DNA of 64,000 nt, from contig RSEE01000023.1 in NCBI GenBank assembly GCA_003971905.1, forward strand, positions 310,001 to 374,000. The letters are read 5' to 3'. The notes beneath the pieces are model-generated. The model was not told the origin of the DNA. It did not search any database and worked only from the letters and a program-made list of their open reading frames with translations. The position numbers and the translations under genes were made by a program. Shown piece by piece: positions 10,769-22,186 of the stretch. Each line of letters opens with the position of its first letter. Positions within the stretch are counted from its first letter, which is position 1. Source of the DNA: Moniliella sp. 'wahieum' (Eukaryota > Basidiomycota > Moniliellomycetes > Moniliellales > Moniliellaceae).

Positions 10769-11387
10769 TTAAGGAACCAGGAGAATCGCAAGGTGATCAG
10801 GACCCTCTGGTGCCTGCCATCCGTTCCCGTACCCGAGGCAGCGCGTGTGGACATGGATGAACTCGATGAACGTGGTAAGCATCCGAGCGAGGAACCATTT
10901 CCATTGAAAGTCAGTAGTGAAATCCTTCCAGTGCGCAAGCATCTTTTGCTCGCTGTCTTGGTACCGTAGTATCATCGCGTCGTCAAAACCAGGGGGGAAA
11001 ACAGCTCTTGGATGCGTCCCTGTTACTTGTCGTTCTTATCGCATTCTGCTTGTTCCACAGCAGCTGAAGCAGCCCCTTCTCCCGGCGTTCCAAAGGCGTC
11101 GCGGTGCTCTCATGCACTATCCTCCGGTACGCGCTTTGCGCCTCCTGCGATCTTATGTCGCGCAGCGTGTGGTCCACCTCCATTCCTGATCTCCCGATTG
11201 CTCGGCACGAGCCCCAGCTGACCGACGGGCCGTAGTCCCGGTTGTCTCTCCTCGTAATTGTATACCTGCAATGGGTATATTTGTCACGCCCCGCACCCAG
11301 TATGATATAGTCTGCTTTTCTATAAAGGCGCGATATTGCTGGTGTGTTACCGTCTACCACTAAGAATACTATGGGTTCATCCGCCAA
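10769..11387 (-). CDS. Family-X unknown protein, copy B
   Basis: The family is unrecognised. This is the fuller of two related copies. The minus strand reads DEPIVFLVVDGNTPAISRLY, KADYIILGAGRDKY, RDNRDYGPSVSWGSCRAIG, AQSAYRRIVHESTATPLERR, then, after one lost C near 10990, FPPGFDDAMILRYQDSEQKM, AHWKDFTTDFQWKWFLARM and HVHTRCLGYGNGWQAPEGPD, with a stop just after. The first block (about 11270-11387) may be a separate exon: 'cacattgtag' at about 11400 and 'cattgcag' near 11270 look like acceptor sites. An upstream minus-strand stretch to about 11,740 is also open and could be the N-terminus. The core shared with copy A is rich in Trp, Phe and His and is probably a folded domain. No catalytic motif is apparent. 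Confidence 0.45.
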
Positions 11388-11979
11388 AGACAGACGGGCT
11401 ACAATGTGGTTTATGGTGAGATCCCCTATCCTGAGAAGAGATCGCCAAGTCAGTGAAAGATTTTATACGCAAAGCCAAGGAGAGAGTGCCGCCATCACGA
11501 ATTTCGGATAAGAACCAAGTATTACCGGCCGAGCTGCGGAGAATTTGGAAGACGACACATAATGCCTCGCACTCAACCTGCGCTAGTGCGTCGAGCAGGA
11601 CCGGACCAACAGATCTGGGGGATGGACTCCAGGTCCTGGGTACTTGCGTGGTGGGAGAGGGGTGGATTTTGTCGCGGATCGCGGCTCCAGGACCAACTGG
11701 CCACAGCCTGAGGCAGGACATCCCCAAGATTGATGGCATTACCTGTCAGGGAGACGCCTCTTGCAGTGGCGGTATACAGTCTCAAACCAATTGTTGTGCC
11801 ACCTGCTCCGCACCATGCTGATGGAGGGTGCAAAGGACGATCATTTTCGACGTGCTCATGAGCTTGCCTCTCCGGATGGGAGGATGCGGCAGCACGCTTT
11901 ACTCGTATGTTGCGCCCCATGCACGTGCTGTGGGCCAACGAGGTCTCAAGGACTATCTTGCTCCAAAGATCAGTCACTT

Positions 11980-12036
11980 GACTATAGCTAGCTTGACTAG
12001 CTTGACTAGCTTGAAGCTTGCAATGAAGCTTGAACC
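11980..12036 (+). repeat. CTAGCTTGA tandem and AAGCTT palindromes
   Basis: Three direct copies of CTAGCTTGA are followed by two AAGCTT palindromic words. Similar AAGCTT-rich sequence occurs at 60581-60716. Confidence 0.7.
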
Positions 12037-12718
12037 GTTTGACTTGGTGATGCAGTCTTCTATATGTCACAGATGCCACTTGTCAAGGGCATGTGGGTAC
12101 AAAATATGTGTGCGGGAGGGGTGTGGCGTGGGGTAGCGGCGATATAGGATTTTTACTCGTACGTTGCGCGATCGATAAAGGACACAATAATTGTGCGTTG
12201 CGCGTATCCCCGCAAAATATATGTTCAACGAAGTTAACCCCACAAAAACTCCTCGTTCTCATTATCTTATTGCTGTGAAGCATGCGAAGTTTATGTTGAG
12301 GAGCTCCGATGCTTTGTTGCACTCGTATCTCGGCCAAAATTGCAGGGCTCGCGCTGCGTCATAGAGGCGAATTATTCGAAACAGCTCTCAGAGACCAAAG
12401 GCTGTGGAGCAGCCACAGGGTGGCTGGTGCGTTTGGCCAAGATCCCTTCAGTCCCTCCTTAGGCCTAGGAGTCCCGTGTTGTCTTCCTCCTCGCGCAGCA
12501 AGACGCGGCAGCGAGACCGGCTACTTGATGTTCCTCTGTGTAGGTGTTGTTGGTTGGCTTGACCACAACCAAAACCACACCACCACACACTCTCGCGGAT
12601 TTTGCATCGCTGCACACTCTCTCGATGAGGGCCACCGGAATAACTCCAGGTCTCCATCATCAACTGCGTGGAGGACAGTGGCGTAAGCCCAAGTCTTAAA
12701 AATATGTTTAAAAGGGAA

Positions 12719-12726
12719 GGAGACCA

Positions 12727-12763
<37 letters not shown>

Positions 12764-12775
12764 CTGACAGGAGAC
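12719..12775 (+). repeat. GGAGACAG tandem array
   Basis: About six imperfect direct copies of a 7-8 nt unit (ggagacca, gagaccgg, agacagg x3, gacagg). The array is purely purine except for C and reads as a simple satellite. Confidence 0.75.
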
Positions 12776-13564
12776 ATCGACTATAGTGACTAGAGCAGTG
12801 AAGGGTGGGTGCGCACACAGTCCACGAACGGGGGACCCCGTTTTCCACCCGACTATAGTAAGTGAGCGGCACGGATCAATATATGATTTGGAGGGCCGTG
12901 CAGGGGAACTCCAACACTCTCACCCGCAGTAGTACACTGGTGCAATGGATATACCCCCGATAGTGCGCGATGGATGTGATCAATGATGCCGATTATGCGG
13001 GGAGTGCGGGGTGGCCGCGGCGATAAAAAAAATGGGCAGATACGCGTCACGCGCCACCGACGAATTGCGATAGCGTCACGCGTGTCACACGCATCACAGT
13101 ACGTCAACACAGTGCGTGTTTTAAAAAAGAACTGGTCACCCGTAAGCGAGGTAACCGGTACCCGGTTACCGAATCGATAATCACATGCATCACATGCACA
13201 ATCGAGATCCATCTCTGCAGCTGCACCTAGAGTAGACGTCGGGTGCAAGGGGGCGGATGGGTGTAGCAGCTCCCTCTGTTCGTGCCTCTTTGTGCGTTAT
13301 GCTTTCCGAAGCACATACACAGTATCAGTAGCTCGAACCAATTGTAGGTGTGGCCTGGGGTGGCAGGTGTAGCACTCTGTAGGGGTGGTGAGGCTGGCGG
13401 CGAGGCCGTGACGCGTGAGGCCTGAGGCCACCGTGAGGCACTGGCCGCCGGCCCCCGAAGGGAAATTTGCCCCCCTAAATTCACCGGCTGAGGGAGCTGG
13501 AGCACGCCTGGGCCGGCACGGAGGCGCTTGCGGGCCTTGCGGAGTTCGCTGAGGTCGGTGCCAC

Positions 13565-13660
13565 CTCTCAGGCCCTGGGGCCTGAGGCCCCTGAGAGTAT
13601 CGATAACCGGTTACTATTAGCCGATAACCCTCAGGCTGAGGGCCTGAGCCTCAAGCCTCA
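13565..13660 (+). repeat. GCCTGAGGC palindrome cluster
   Basis: Repeated CCTGAGG/GGCCTGAGGC words in both orientations, separated by GATAACCGGTTA-type palindromes. Similar words occur at 13410-13440, 15165-15180 and 63690-63720, so this is a recurrent vocabulary rather than one array. Confidence 0.6.
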
Positions 13661-15839
13661 CTAGCACTATCAATGATCAATGAGTGACCGGTGACCGGGC
13701 GACCTGTGAACGGGTGACCAGTGATCACGGTCTGATCGATGATCGAATATCGGTAATGAAAACCGGCCGGTAATTCCGGTAATTACCAGGCGGGTTACTA
13801 GGTTACTCCGGCACTGGTTACTCCTCTGGGGTTCTCCGCGGTGATAAAACTTGGTTTCTTGTTTGCTACCCTAGGAAAACACTTGACACCGTGGGGGGGG
13901 GGGGGGCAGCAGAAAGCCTATGGCCCCTAAAAACGATTGCCCAGAGTCCAACAATCGCACCCTTTGTGGATGAGAGGCCACGCCAGCAACACCAGGCAAC
14001 ACCACACACTCCCTCTTTGCCTGTGCAACAGAAGTCTCTTTTGACCTTATTCGATGTAGGGCCTTCTTAGGCCCTATGACTGTCACTGGAATTCGTGTGT
14101 GAAATTGTGAATGAGGACTGGTGGGAATGCGCTTGATCCATGAGCGCACGATCCATAAGCATGGAAGATGAGCATGTTGAATGCCGGTGGTGAGCCGGTG
14201 ACCGGTGAGTGTTGATCGTCACCACAGTGAGTGTACTGAAATGCGCTGGCGAGTATCTGTACGGTGAGTTAGCATTTGACCTAAACACAGTTGATGAGTT
14301 CATTAATCCTCGTACTGAGTACAGTACCCACCGACTGTGACTTCGCACTCAACGCGAGTTGCTGTCCTGAGGTCTGACGGCCTGACCGGCTGAATACTCG
14401 AACTGACCAGTGACTGAGTACGAGTACTCAATACTTACTCAGTACTCAACGTTCAACTGAGTACTCAACTTGGTACTCAAAGGGAGTTGCTGCCCTCAGA
14501 CTGAGGCCTCAGACTCAATCGCACTCGATACTACTCGGTCAACCCGGTCAACGACGTTCAACGTTGAAGGTTCAACCCGACGCGATTAAATGAGTACTCC
14601 GAGCACTGTTAGTTCAACGTTCAACGTTCACTGTATGTTCACTGTTGGACTGGGTCTTTGGACTTCCGAGCTCACTCACTGTGCTCAAGTAGTGTGGTCG
14701 CTCGCCACGTTGTCAGCAGTCAGTTCACTATTCACTAGCAACTAGTCACTAGTCACTAGTCACTAGGTAGTCACTCCAGCAACCCTTCTTGGCGCTCGCA
14801 CGGAATTAATTGAACGTTGATGCATTGAAGGTTGTGGGGAGACGAGCGGGCTAGTCGCGGTGGCCGAAGAGGACTGGGTACTGGGTACTGATGTGGCGCT
14901 GATGCGGCAACATAACGGGTAACCGGCAATGTTAATGAAGACTCGATGACGTATGTTGCCATAGGGGACGTGTGGCACGTCGCGAGGGAACAATACTGTC
15001 CGTGTGCTTCGTCCTATACTACCACCTTGGGCACCAACAGGCACTTATTGACTGTTGCCAGCTCGTAAATGGAAGACACTATGTGACTGGTGCGGATGTG
15101 GGGCGGGGGCAAGAGCTCCGGGTGTGGACTGCTGCGGGCTCGTCTCTAGCTTCAAGCTTTGCCCGTGAGGCCTGAGGCGAGGGGTCGCCTACTGCACCAT
15201 TAGTTGCAGTAGTATGCATCACACGCACATCACAAATGCCGCAGCAGTCGCGAGAAGGGGATCAACACCCGCAATTAGTGGTGCATCTGTGCATTTGTGA
15301 GGGATACCAGGGATACGATCGATCGGATACCGATCCTACGGGGATCGCGCTGCCAAGGCCGGAGATAGTAGTGGGCCAGTTGGTGGCAATGCTGTACTTA
15401 CCAGAGGTGGGGCTTGCTAGGACCTGCGTTCCTGTGCACGTTCCTGCGTTCCTGTGCGTTCCTGCGTTCCTATGCCGGTTCCTTTGCCTTAATAGTTTGG
15501 CAGGAGCTGTTCTACTGCTGCACCTTTTATTTTTGTTCATAGCGCAAGGCCACACGGCCAGTGCAATGGGAAAATGTGGGTGAGAGCAGCGACTGGGGCC
15601 AAGGAAGGCCAAGGAAGGCCAAGGACCAAGTGGCAGAGCGGAGCGGCGGTATGTCCATTTGTAGTAGTAGGAGCTTCCACCTGCTCTCTGCAGCTCGAAG
15701 AATCGCGCTGCTTCAAGCGTCACGCGTGACGCGCCATGCGTCATGCGTCGCTTCTGCCACTTTGGATCAAGGTGGCGATCGGCTGCTACAGCGCAGCGGA
15801 GTGACTAGTGGCCAGTGACCAGTCAGTGAAACCAGTGAC

Positions 15840-15975
15840 TACCATTCGCGCGTGTTCGTTCACGCGTCACGCGTCACGCTCAGCAGGCTCACCGGCCACC
15901 CCGCTCACCGGCAATTATCGGCACCGAGTTCATCTTGTTCACGCGTCACCGCGTCACACGTCACACGTCACCTAG
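15840..15975 (+). repeat. ACGCGTCAC repeat cluster
   Basis: Multiple CACGCGTCACGCGTCACG words in direct repeat, with further copies at 13040-13100 and 15715-15745. ACGCGT is also the core of the fungal MBF (MCB) binding site, but no promoter lies here. Confidence 0.6.
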
Positions 15976-17474
15976 GTCCATCACTTTTTTCTTTTTTTCG
16001 TTCGTCGACCATTGATCGATCCATGGCCATGCCTTCCAATGCGGGGTGCGCAAGGCACAAGAGTATGAAGTGGAAGCAGCTGGAGGGGTGAGAACTCTGG
16101 AGACTATTTCGGGGAACATTGCACCGTTCCACATTTCTCCACTCATCGATCATCGATCATCTGCATCAGTACCAGTACGTGCCCACTACCCACGCACTCA
16201 CGTACTCCCGTAAAGACGAGGCCATGCTGTGCGTGTGATGCACTTGCATGGCATGGTTGCACTGGGTGGCGCAGCCGGGGGGCTGTGTGGGATGGTTCTG
16301 CAATGAGAATGAATAAGCCATGCACTCTTGCGTACTGCGTAGCCCCCCCTTTGGTACGTAAACCATCCAGGTTTTAGATTTCATTGCCTCCTCCCCAAAT
16401 CCACTGCGGGGGTGCGGGGATGTCTCAGGTTGCTGGCCGCACGGGACGGCTGTCGACTTCCCATCCCTGCCCTTGCCGCAGCAGGCGCGTTTTTTCTGCA
16501 CACAATGCCGTGTGTCAGTGATGTCATCGATCGCCGGCATGGTTCCCTCGCTCCCGGGGTCCAGTTGCATTGCTGTGTGTGACAAGCAGACAGCGTGGGG
16601 CTCCACCGGCCTGAACGCTTACACTTGCCGTCCGCCGGAGACACCGGCGCCTCCGTTGTACCGCTCGGGCGCCTCGCGCGGCCCGCATACCGCCGGCAGC
16701 AGCCGCTGGAGGGACTGCGAGAGCATCCCAAACGGAGCATGCAGGTGGGATGCTGCGTAGCGAGTACCCAGTACTACTGGCTCAGTACTCAGTACGTGCG
16801 CACATGCTTTTAGCGCTACGAGCTGTGGGGGCTATTGGGCGATGCTGGCGCCCTGCTCTTCGCGCTCCCGGCCTAGCGCGTGCCACGTTTCACCCGTCTG
16901 ATATCACACGCCGGAAGCCGCACCTGCCGCACCATGCACCATGCACCATGATGCATGCATGATGCACCTCCGTCACCTCCCATCTACAGTCGCGCGTGCG
17001 CTTGATGCGTGACGTCGCCGCGACACCCAAGTGGAAGAGACACGGTGGCGATGTGGATGTTGGGCAGGTGCAGCTGCGTGGCGCCTGGCTGGCAACGAGC
17101 CGGCGCTTCCTCGCATACTTCTCCCAACGCGCCCAGCGCGGCGCGCAGCGCGGCATTAATGGACTCGCTACGTACTGCTTCCTCCCCCCGGATTTCTGGC
17201 ACAAACCAAAGCCGCCTCGAGCCAGACAGTCGCACTGGATCGGTGTCGACGTTGACCGGTGACCCCCCTGCCTGATGCACCCGAAGCTCCCCGCTTCTGG
17301 TGGGGCACTGGCGCCGTCCGCCGATGACCGGTGATGCATGATGATCGATGTGCACCGGCTCTCTGTGCTCGGCTGCGGTTCTGCGGCCCAGGCTCGGCCC
17401 CGCAGAGCAGCAGCCTGCAGCAGCCCTTTCCCCCTGCGTTCCTGCTGTTCCTGCCGTTCCTCCCGGCAGGCTGG

Positions 17475-17587
17475 CACATTTTCACTCTCCTGCCCCCCCC
17501 CCCAGATTGCATATATACCCCCGCATTCGCCCCCCGCTCTTTTCCCCACACACCCCCACAACCACAGCTTCCCCTCTCCCTCTACCA
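17475..17587 (+). promoter_or_regulatory. Core promoter and CT-rich leader of the sugar transporter gene
   Basis: A TATA-like CATATATA at 17510-17517 lies 70 nt before the start codon. It is flanked by an 11-C run (17493-17503) and followed by a pyrimidine-rich leader ending TCTACCAATG. TATA plus a CT-rich tract before the start is typical of strongly expressed fungal genes. Confidence 0.5.
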
Positions 17588-19332
17588 ATGTGGACCAGCA
17601 CTGCTGGCCTTTCCGGCCGCCAGCTTCAACTGGCCATTACAGTCACCGCCGTCATGGGTTTCTCCCTATTCGGCTACGATCAGGGTCTCATGTCTGGCAT
17701 CGTGAACGGCGACAAGTTCACTCAAGAGTTCCATGCTCTCTACACAGCTTCCGGTCGATCAGAACGCCCCGCCAGACCCTCATGTCACGGCGTACAATAA
17801 GCATGTCTCCGTTCTGCAAGGCGCCGTGACGGCCTCCTACGAAATCGGGTGTATCATTGGGGCAGTTTTCGTCCTTCTCTACGGAGAGAAGTTTGGTCGT
17901 ACCCGCAGTATGGTTTCCGGCGGTCTCATCATCATCATGGGCACTATCATTTCCTGTTCTTCGTTTAGGCACTCCTGGGGCCTCGGTCAATTTGTTACCG
18001 GTCGTGTCATTACCGGTGTGGGCAACGGGATGAACACGGCGACCATTCCCGTCTGGCAATCGGAGTTGTCGGCGGCGCACAACCGTGGCTTCCTGGTCTG
18101 CTTTGAGGGCGCCATCATTGCCGTTGGCACGTTTGTTGCGTACTGGGTCGACTTTGGCATGTCCTACGCCAACAACTCGTCGCAGTGGCGTTTCCCTGTT
18201 TCGCTCCAGATCCTCTTTGCCGGTCTCACCTCGGTCGGTGCCTTGCTCCTGCCCGAGTCGCCGCGTTGGTTTATCAGCAAGGGCCTCGACGATGAGGCTT
18301 TGTATGTCATGGGCCGCCTGCAAGGCTTTGATGCACCTGACGAGAAGGCCATGCACGACTTCGAGATTATGAAGGCCGACCATCGGGCCAAGGACAGCGG
18401 CAAGTCGGCTTGGTCCCAACTGTTCCAGTTTGGAAAGGGCCAGGAATTCCAACGCATGATGGTGGGCGCTTCTGGTCAGTTCTACCAGCAATTCACGGGC
18501 TGCAACGCTGCGATTTACTACTCGACCATTCTCTTCCAGAAAGACCTGAAGCTGAAGGGCAAGCTTCCTCTGATTATCGGTGGCGTGTTTGCGACGGTGT
18601 ACGCACTTGCCACCATTCCCTCGTTTTGGATGGTGGAGCACATCGGCCGTCGCAAGCTCTTCATTATTGGTTACGCTGGGCAGGGTCTGAGCTTTATATC
18701 ACGTTGGGTTGCTTGGCCGGTACTCATGGAAGCAGCGACCGGGAGACACCTAAGGGTGCTGCGGTTGGTCTCTTCCTTTTCATTATCTTCTTTGCCTTTA
18801 CTCTTCTCCCTCTGCCCTGGATCTACCCTCCTGAGATTAACCCGGCCCGTACACGTACTGCCGGTGCCTCGGTCGCGACCTGCACCAACTGGGTTACCAA
18901 CTTCGCAGTCGTTATGTTCACTCCTGTCTTTTCCGATGCCACCACCTGGGGTGGAATCTACCTCTTCTTCGCTCTGATGAACTTTACTGCCATCCCGATT
19001 GCCTACTTCTTCTTCTTCTACCCCGAAACTGCCGGCCGGACCCTGGAGGAGATTGACATTATCTACGCCAAGGCCCACACCGAGGGCAAGTGGGCGTTCC
19101 AAGTGGCTAATGAGATGCCCAAGCTGGACCACGAGGAGATTCTGCGCCTCCAGACCGAGTACGGCCTGGGCAACTCAGGCTCCCCTGCCTACTCGGACAC
19201 CACTCTGACCGCCTTGAACGTGACATGGCCAAGGACACCCCCACTCAACTTGAGGACCGCGACGAGTTGGGCGAGAAGACTGCGCCTACACGTTTGAATG
19301 ACACGGACGCTGACGCGCGCGTCTCTCCTTGA
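17588..19332 (+). CDS. MFS sugar (hexose) transporter
   Basis: A plasma-membrane proton-sugar symporter or facilitator of the sugar porter family with 12 predicted membrane spans. Conserved landmarks are FGYDQGLMSGI in helix 1, YGEKFGRTRS after helix 2, the GRVITGVGNG segment, PVWQSELSAAHNRG, PESPRWFISKG in the central loop, QQFTGCNAAIYYS in helix 7, EHIGRRKLF, LPWIYPPEINPARTRTAG and the C-terminal YPETAGRTLEEID. About 570 residues, normal for fungal hexose transporters, with an acidic polar tail. Three one-base losses break the frame: near 17731 (CCC to CC), 18693-18695 (TTTT to TTT) and 19214-19216 (GG to G). Restoring the frame at the last one moves the stop to 19330-19332. No intron is needed. 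Exact substrate cannot be told; glucose or another hexose is likely. Confidence 0.92.
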
Positions 19333-20319
19333 AGATTCCCCCTCCCTCTTCCCCTAGATATTCCGTGCGGATTTGACGTTCTTGTCAATTGATGATACAC
19401 CTGCTCTTTGCATTTTACACACTGTCTATACACATTCCAGTAGTAATTCCACACGGTATATCGTTCTCGCTGCTCGCCCCATTGCGGTGAACCCATTCCT
19501 TTACGGGGAACTGTGCCCACATTGTACATTGCAAACTCGTGTTGTGTCGCCAATACTGCTTTGCATTCACAGTTGATTGAAGACTATATACCAACTGATG
19601 GTCCAACGTTCAGACTGTCACCGCACCAATGAGCAGCACACCTGTAGTAAGCCCCACATGCTCAGGCGACTCCAAAGATGCTTAGTAGACAATCCAAAAG
19701 GGGTTCCGACTGACGGTTAGGTGCTGAGTATGGCGGCCACCGGTTTTTTGGCCCTCTAGAACAAAACGCTGCAGTGTAGAGTTCGATACGTTTTTGGTCG
19801 CATGTGGTAACATTACCGCAGTAGCGCTAAGCAGGGAGGGGCGAGGACACCCTTGCGTGGAATGCCCGAGGACATGATACCGGATGTGTGCCTTTTTGAA
19901 TAAGTGCATCATTAATTATGCCACTACTGTGTGCCTCCGTCGGTAGTATACTCAGCACTCTCCGACGAGCAAGTCTACAGGAGAGGGTAGCCTGTCACGG
20001 GGCGGGCCGAGACCTTTGGTGGGCCGGCTGCTCATGTGGCAAGGCTGCGTCGGCACCGGCTTGGGCCGTAGTAACGTGTCTGAAGCCTCGGACGGGAGGG
20101 GGCGCAGAGGCGGACAAACACTGTCTCAACTGAGACTGGATAGATGCTGGAAATCGACGCGGCAAGAGGAGGACTCGCGCGACTGGACTGACGGATTTCT
20201 GGAGGACGAGGCCGGAGGAGGAGTCGGACGCTAAAGAGGAGGTTGCCTGTACTGGATCAATTGGCTGGAAAATGGGCAGGAGTCAGACAGGATAGGGTTG
20301 AAAGGACAAGAGGGTTGAT

Positions 20320-20509
20320 GTCACAGTCGGGGCTAAGGCGATGAGGGAGACCAGAATCGGACTACGCCAAGGGGTGTAGCAATCGTTCGTGAGGAAGAAG
20401 CAAGAACAGAGGACATGGTGCGAAGTGGAAGGACCAGGGAACGAGCAAGACGCTCGAGGCGAAGAATTTGGAAATGGGAGCGAGATCAGTCAAACTATGA
20501 CAGTTGACG
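20320..20509 (-). repeat. Dispersed repeat REP-B, copy 1
   Basis: About 190 nt that, read on the minus strand, aligns end to end with 41342-41535 on the + strand. Shared words include CTGTCATAGTTTG.CTGATCT at one end, CTTGCTTCTTCC.CACGAAC in the middle and CGCCTTAGCCCCGACTGTGA at the other end. Differences are scattered substitutions and small indels. Confidence 0.7.
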
Positions 20510-21520
20510 AGAATGGAGGGTGGGGGAAAGGATCCCCATCGACCAGGGGTACAGGCAAGATCAAAAGGGAAACGGATACAAGGGGGGTGTAGAAAGGAAG
20601 ACACGTCAAAAGCGGAGTTGGTCGCCGCAGGCGCGACCGAGAATGGAAAAGGAAACGGGGACGGGGCGACAGTCGTCGCAACGACACTGGAAGCTCGGTG
20701 GCCTTATTTAGGTCAGCGGACTTGGACTTTTGGCCGGTTGGGGGGGGGGGGGCACTATCGCGCGGATACATGGCCCTTCGGGCCACGGTACCATCCTCAC
20801 ACTTGGTTGGCCTGCGGAGCACGCTCTCCTGTGGTGAGCATGTGAGGAACAGGCGGGCCTTTCCACCGCAGCCTGTAACATAGTCGGTCGATCAGTCACA
20901 CAGAGCGGGAGCGAGGTTACCGGTTACGCAGTTACGAGTGAAGCGAAGAGCGGAGCGATGGTGGTGATACAGCGGACACCAACTGCAGAGACGGAGGACG
21001 GGAAAGGCTGGCGCGCGCACAACGCGCGCTATATGGGATGAACTGGCCTACTATTAGCGCCCCTGAGCCATGGCACCGGCCTTTACTTCGGCAAGCTATC
21101 ATATATCACCCCCACGTCATAACACCAATAGTCGTTAGCCTACTGTAGCTCGTCCCAGGACCGCCCAGCCAGGCCAGGGGCCACAACCGGGATTGCGTTG
21201 GGAAAACCCATTTCCTGTCACTACTACATTAGTTTTCCCGGCCGGCGACAGGTACCCTGCCGGCCGCGACGGGCCAGGGCGCGCCCCCCCACAGCAGTCG
21301 CCCTTTGAACCTTCCCACCAACATGCCTGCCCCCAAACCGATGCCATAGGGACGGCCACCTGCAGAAGCTCGTGCTCAGGTCGCAGGGGTACGTTGATAG
21401 GTGGCGGCAGCGAGTATGCATCACGTGAGAGGGGAGAGGGGACGAAGCTGAGCCTCAGCCTTCAGCTGAAGTCGATGAAGCAGAACAGATTATCCGACAC
21501 GGTCGAATTGTCGATTGGCA

Positions 21521-21560
21521 GTTACTAGTTACTCGTTATAGTTACTAGTTACTAGTTACT
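21521..21560 (+). repeat. GTTACTAGTTACT array
   Basis: Direct copies of GTTACTA around ACTAGT palindromes. Same type of word as at 14725-14770. Confidence 0.7.
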
Positions 21561-22186
21561 GCCACTAGTCAGTACCACTAATACGTAGTCCACAAAATAA
21601 AAACAGAGCATATCTTGCAGCGCCCTCTTGGCGTTGCTCTGTGGCCAGGGTGTTCTATAGCGGCATAGAATTACGTGCGGAAGAGCGAGGATGGCCATGT
21701 GCTGTGGTATAGGATGCGCCAAGGGCCGCAACATAGAGGCTCCCGTACTGCTAGGCTGCACGCGCACCAGCTCCATGTGCAACCGATGGCCGCCACGCGT
21801 CACACGGCGTCACGCCGAAAGTTGCTGGCGCGATTCGATTGATGGGAGGGCGCGAGCAGCGACGCGGCCAGGCGGGGCGCTCTGGGGCGCTCTGGCTGGA
21901 ATGATGACGATGTGATGCGTGATGCATGATACATGATGCATGATTAAGATTTGCAACAGGCGAGGGGTGACTGATGTCATGGTGTTTCAGTGGGTGACAT
22001 TTTTATCGCTCCTTCAGCGCTCACAGCTGCGCCGCAGACTAGGAGTACGAGGTGGTAGAGTGTCCTACGGTCGATTGCACTGTATTCAAAGCACTACGCC
22101 TCCGCGTAAAACCCAGCCAGACCGAAGCTGGTTGACGTGTTGGCGTTTGCATTTTGTCCTCTCCTCCCCTACCACCTGCTCCCTAT

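Larger units (their letters stand above)
11388..17470. other. Repeat-rich, gene-poor island
   Basis: Six kilobases with no supported gene. The sequence is a mosaic of short palindromes and tandem runs: CTAGCTTGA (11980-12036), GGAGACAG (12719-12775), GCCTGAGGC and GGTTACCGGT words (13370-13830), a 14-G run (13893-13906), GAGTACTC words (14395-14480), AACGTT words (14550-14632), CACTAGTCACTAGT (14725-14770), CGTTCCTG (15421-15475), GGCCAAGGAA (15597-15628), ACGCGTCACGCGTCAC words (13040-13100 and 15715-15970) and ATGCATG words (16928-16965). Confidence 0.55.
19333..22186. other. Intergenic region with dispersed repeat
   Basis: No supported gene. It contains the minus-strand copy of dispersed repeat REP-B (20320-20509), a 13-G run (20740-20752), a GTTACTAGTTACT array (21521-21560) and TGATGCATG words (21910-21945). 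Short ORFs here lack any family resemblance. Confidence 0.45.

Noticed and set aside
11828-12000. Peptide SLPLRMGGCGS on the + strand, resembling the LPLRxGGLG motif near the end of some reverse transcriptases
   Set aside because: The match is one short motif. No catalytic YxDD or upstream domain is present in any frame, so a retrotransposon relic cannot be supported.
13893-13906. Long G runs (also 4279-4290 and 20740-20752, with an 11-C run at 17493-17503) as regulatory G-tracts
   Set aside because: They are single homopolymers, one inside the GPD1 intron. Their true lengths are unreliable given the homopolymer errors, and single runs do not form a quadruplex on their own.
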